DNA of 24,716 nucleotides, from NCBI GenBank assembly GCA_964528095.1, contig CAZGSG010000058.1, positions 1 to 24,716 on the forward strand. Reading direction: 5' to 3'. This document shows, in pieces, positions 24,512 through 24,716 of this stretch (position 1 is the first letter of the stretch; every line of letters begins with the position of its first letter). A program made the position numbers and the translations under genes. Under the pieces are notes generated by a model. The model did not search any database. It had not been told where the DNA came from and saw only the letters and a program-made list of their open reading frames with translations. This stretch comes from CAZGSG01 sp964528095. Its GTDB lineage: Bacteria; Bacteroidota; Bacteroidia; Chitinophagales; Chitinophagaceae.

Positions 24512-24716
24512 TTATCCATACAATTCCTGGTGGATCGACTTCCTGTCATATCCCATCGCCTGGATCCGTTGTTTCGCTTCATCGATCATATTCTTCCAGC
24601 CACATAGATAGAAGCCCGCAGATTGTTTGCTTCCGCAATGTTCTTCATACACTGCGTGCACATATCCTGACTTGCCTTCCCATTCTTCGCGCGAGAGTGT
24701 GGGTATAAAATGAAAA
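24512..24716 (-). CDS. 3' end of a ferredoxin-NADP-reductase-like oxidoreductase (partial)
   Basis: The frame is open from the right window edge to the TAA at 24512-24514, giving 67 C-terminal residues that include SGYVHAVYEEHCG, FYLCGWKNMIDEAKQRIQ and YDRKSIHQELYG. The FYLCGxxxMIDEAK pattern is the end of the NAD(P)-binding half of FNR-type flavoproteins, where the Cys-Gly binds the nicotinamide. The start and the FAD domain lie outside the window. The enzyme would pass electrons between NAD(P)H and a ferredoxin or flavodoxin-like partner. No overlapping minus-strand gene competes; a plus-strand ORF at 24478-24708 is a shadow of it. Confidence 0.75.
   Translation of the reverse strand, partial: FHFIPTLSREEWEGKSGYVHAVYEEHCGSKQSAGFYLCGWKNMIDEAKQRIQAMGYDRKSIHQELYG

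Noticed and set aside
24478..24708. 76-aa plus-strand ORF at the right edge
   Set aside because: It is antisense to the reductase-like reading frame, which has a recognisable motif; its own sequence is Ser/His/Arg-rich shadow text.

Overview
The window reads as chromosomal DNA of a Bacteroidota bacterium, most likely Chitinophagaceae or a close relative. The signs are promoters of the TAnnTTTG type, few purine-rich ribosome sites, a DUF5686 protein behind a carboxypeptidase-regulatory-like domain, single-chain glycyl-tRNA synthetase, lipoproteins and outer-membrane barrels typical of the phylum, and a small protein resembling a type IX secretion sorting domain. No tRNA, rRNA, CRISPR array, transposase or phage gene was seen.

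Layout. 53-1002 (-) is a two-TM protein gene broken by one frame change and one in-frame stop. 1223-3715 (-) encodes an outer-membrane DUF5686 protein. 3842-8980 (+) is a tightly packed run of eight genes: a membrane protein, a winged-helix regulator, two more small membrane proteins, diacylglycerol/undecaprenol kinase, a DUF1361 protein, CreD and a diiron ferritin-like protein. It ends at a strong bidirectional terminator. 9071-10546 (-) is a lipoprotein with two IPT/TIG domains and a propeller. 10933-14277 (-) is a large fusion of a degenerate peptidase-MA-like domain, a TolB-like propeller and an Omp85-type barrel. 14470-24716 is mostly housekeeping: MBL-fold hydrolase, polysaccharide flippase, a coiled-coil secreted protein, di-heme peroxidase, ArfB, DTD, the small sorting-domain-like protein, a MazG-like pyrophosphohydrolase, a YihY/BrkB membrane protein, a small helical membrane protein, GlyRS, a DUF1569 protein, and the 3' end of a ferredoxin-NADP-reductase-like gene running off the right edge.

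How the parts work together. The best candidate for an under-described system is the 3842-8980 locus. The same 17-bp palindrome, ACTTTG-N5-CAAAGT, lies 7-8 bp before the start codons of its first gene and of the gene just after the regulator. This is what an autoregulated envelope regulon run by the winged-helix protein would look like. In the right half, a family of AT-armed palindromes with a CTCCGnnAACCGGGG core recurs between genes and probably acts as bidirectional terminators. Several genes have a TAnnTTTG box only a few bases from the ATG, which suggests leaderless or very short-leader mRNAs. All functions are inferred from reading the protein sequences; no database search was possible.
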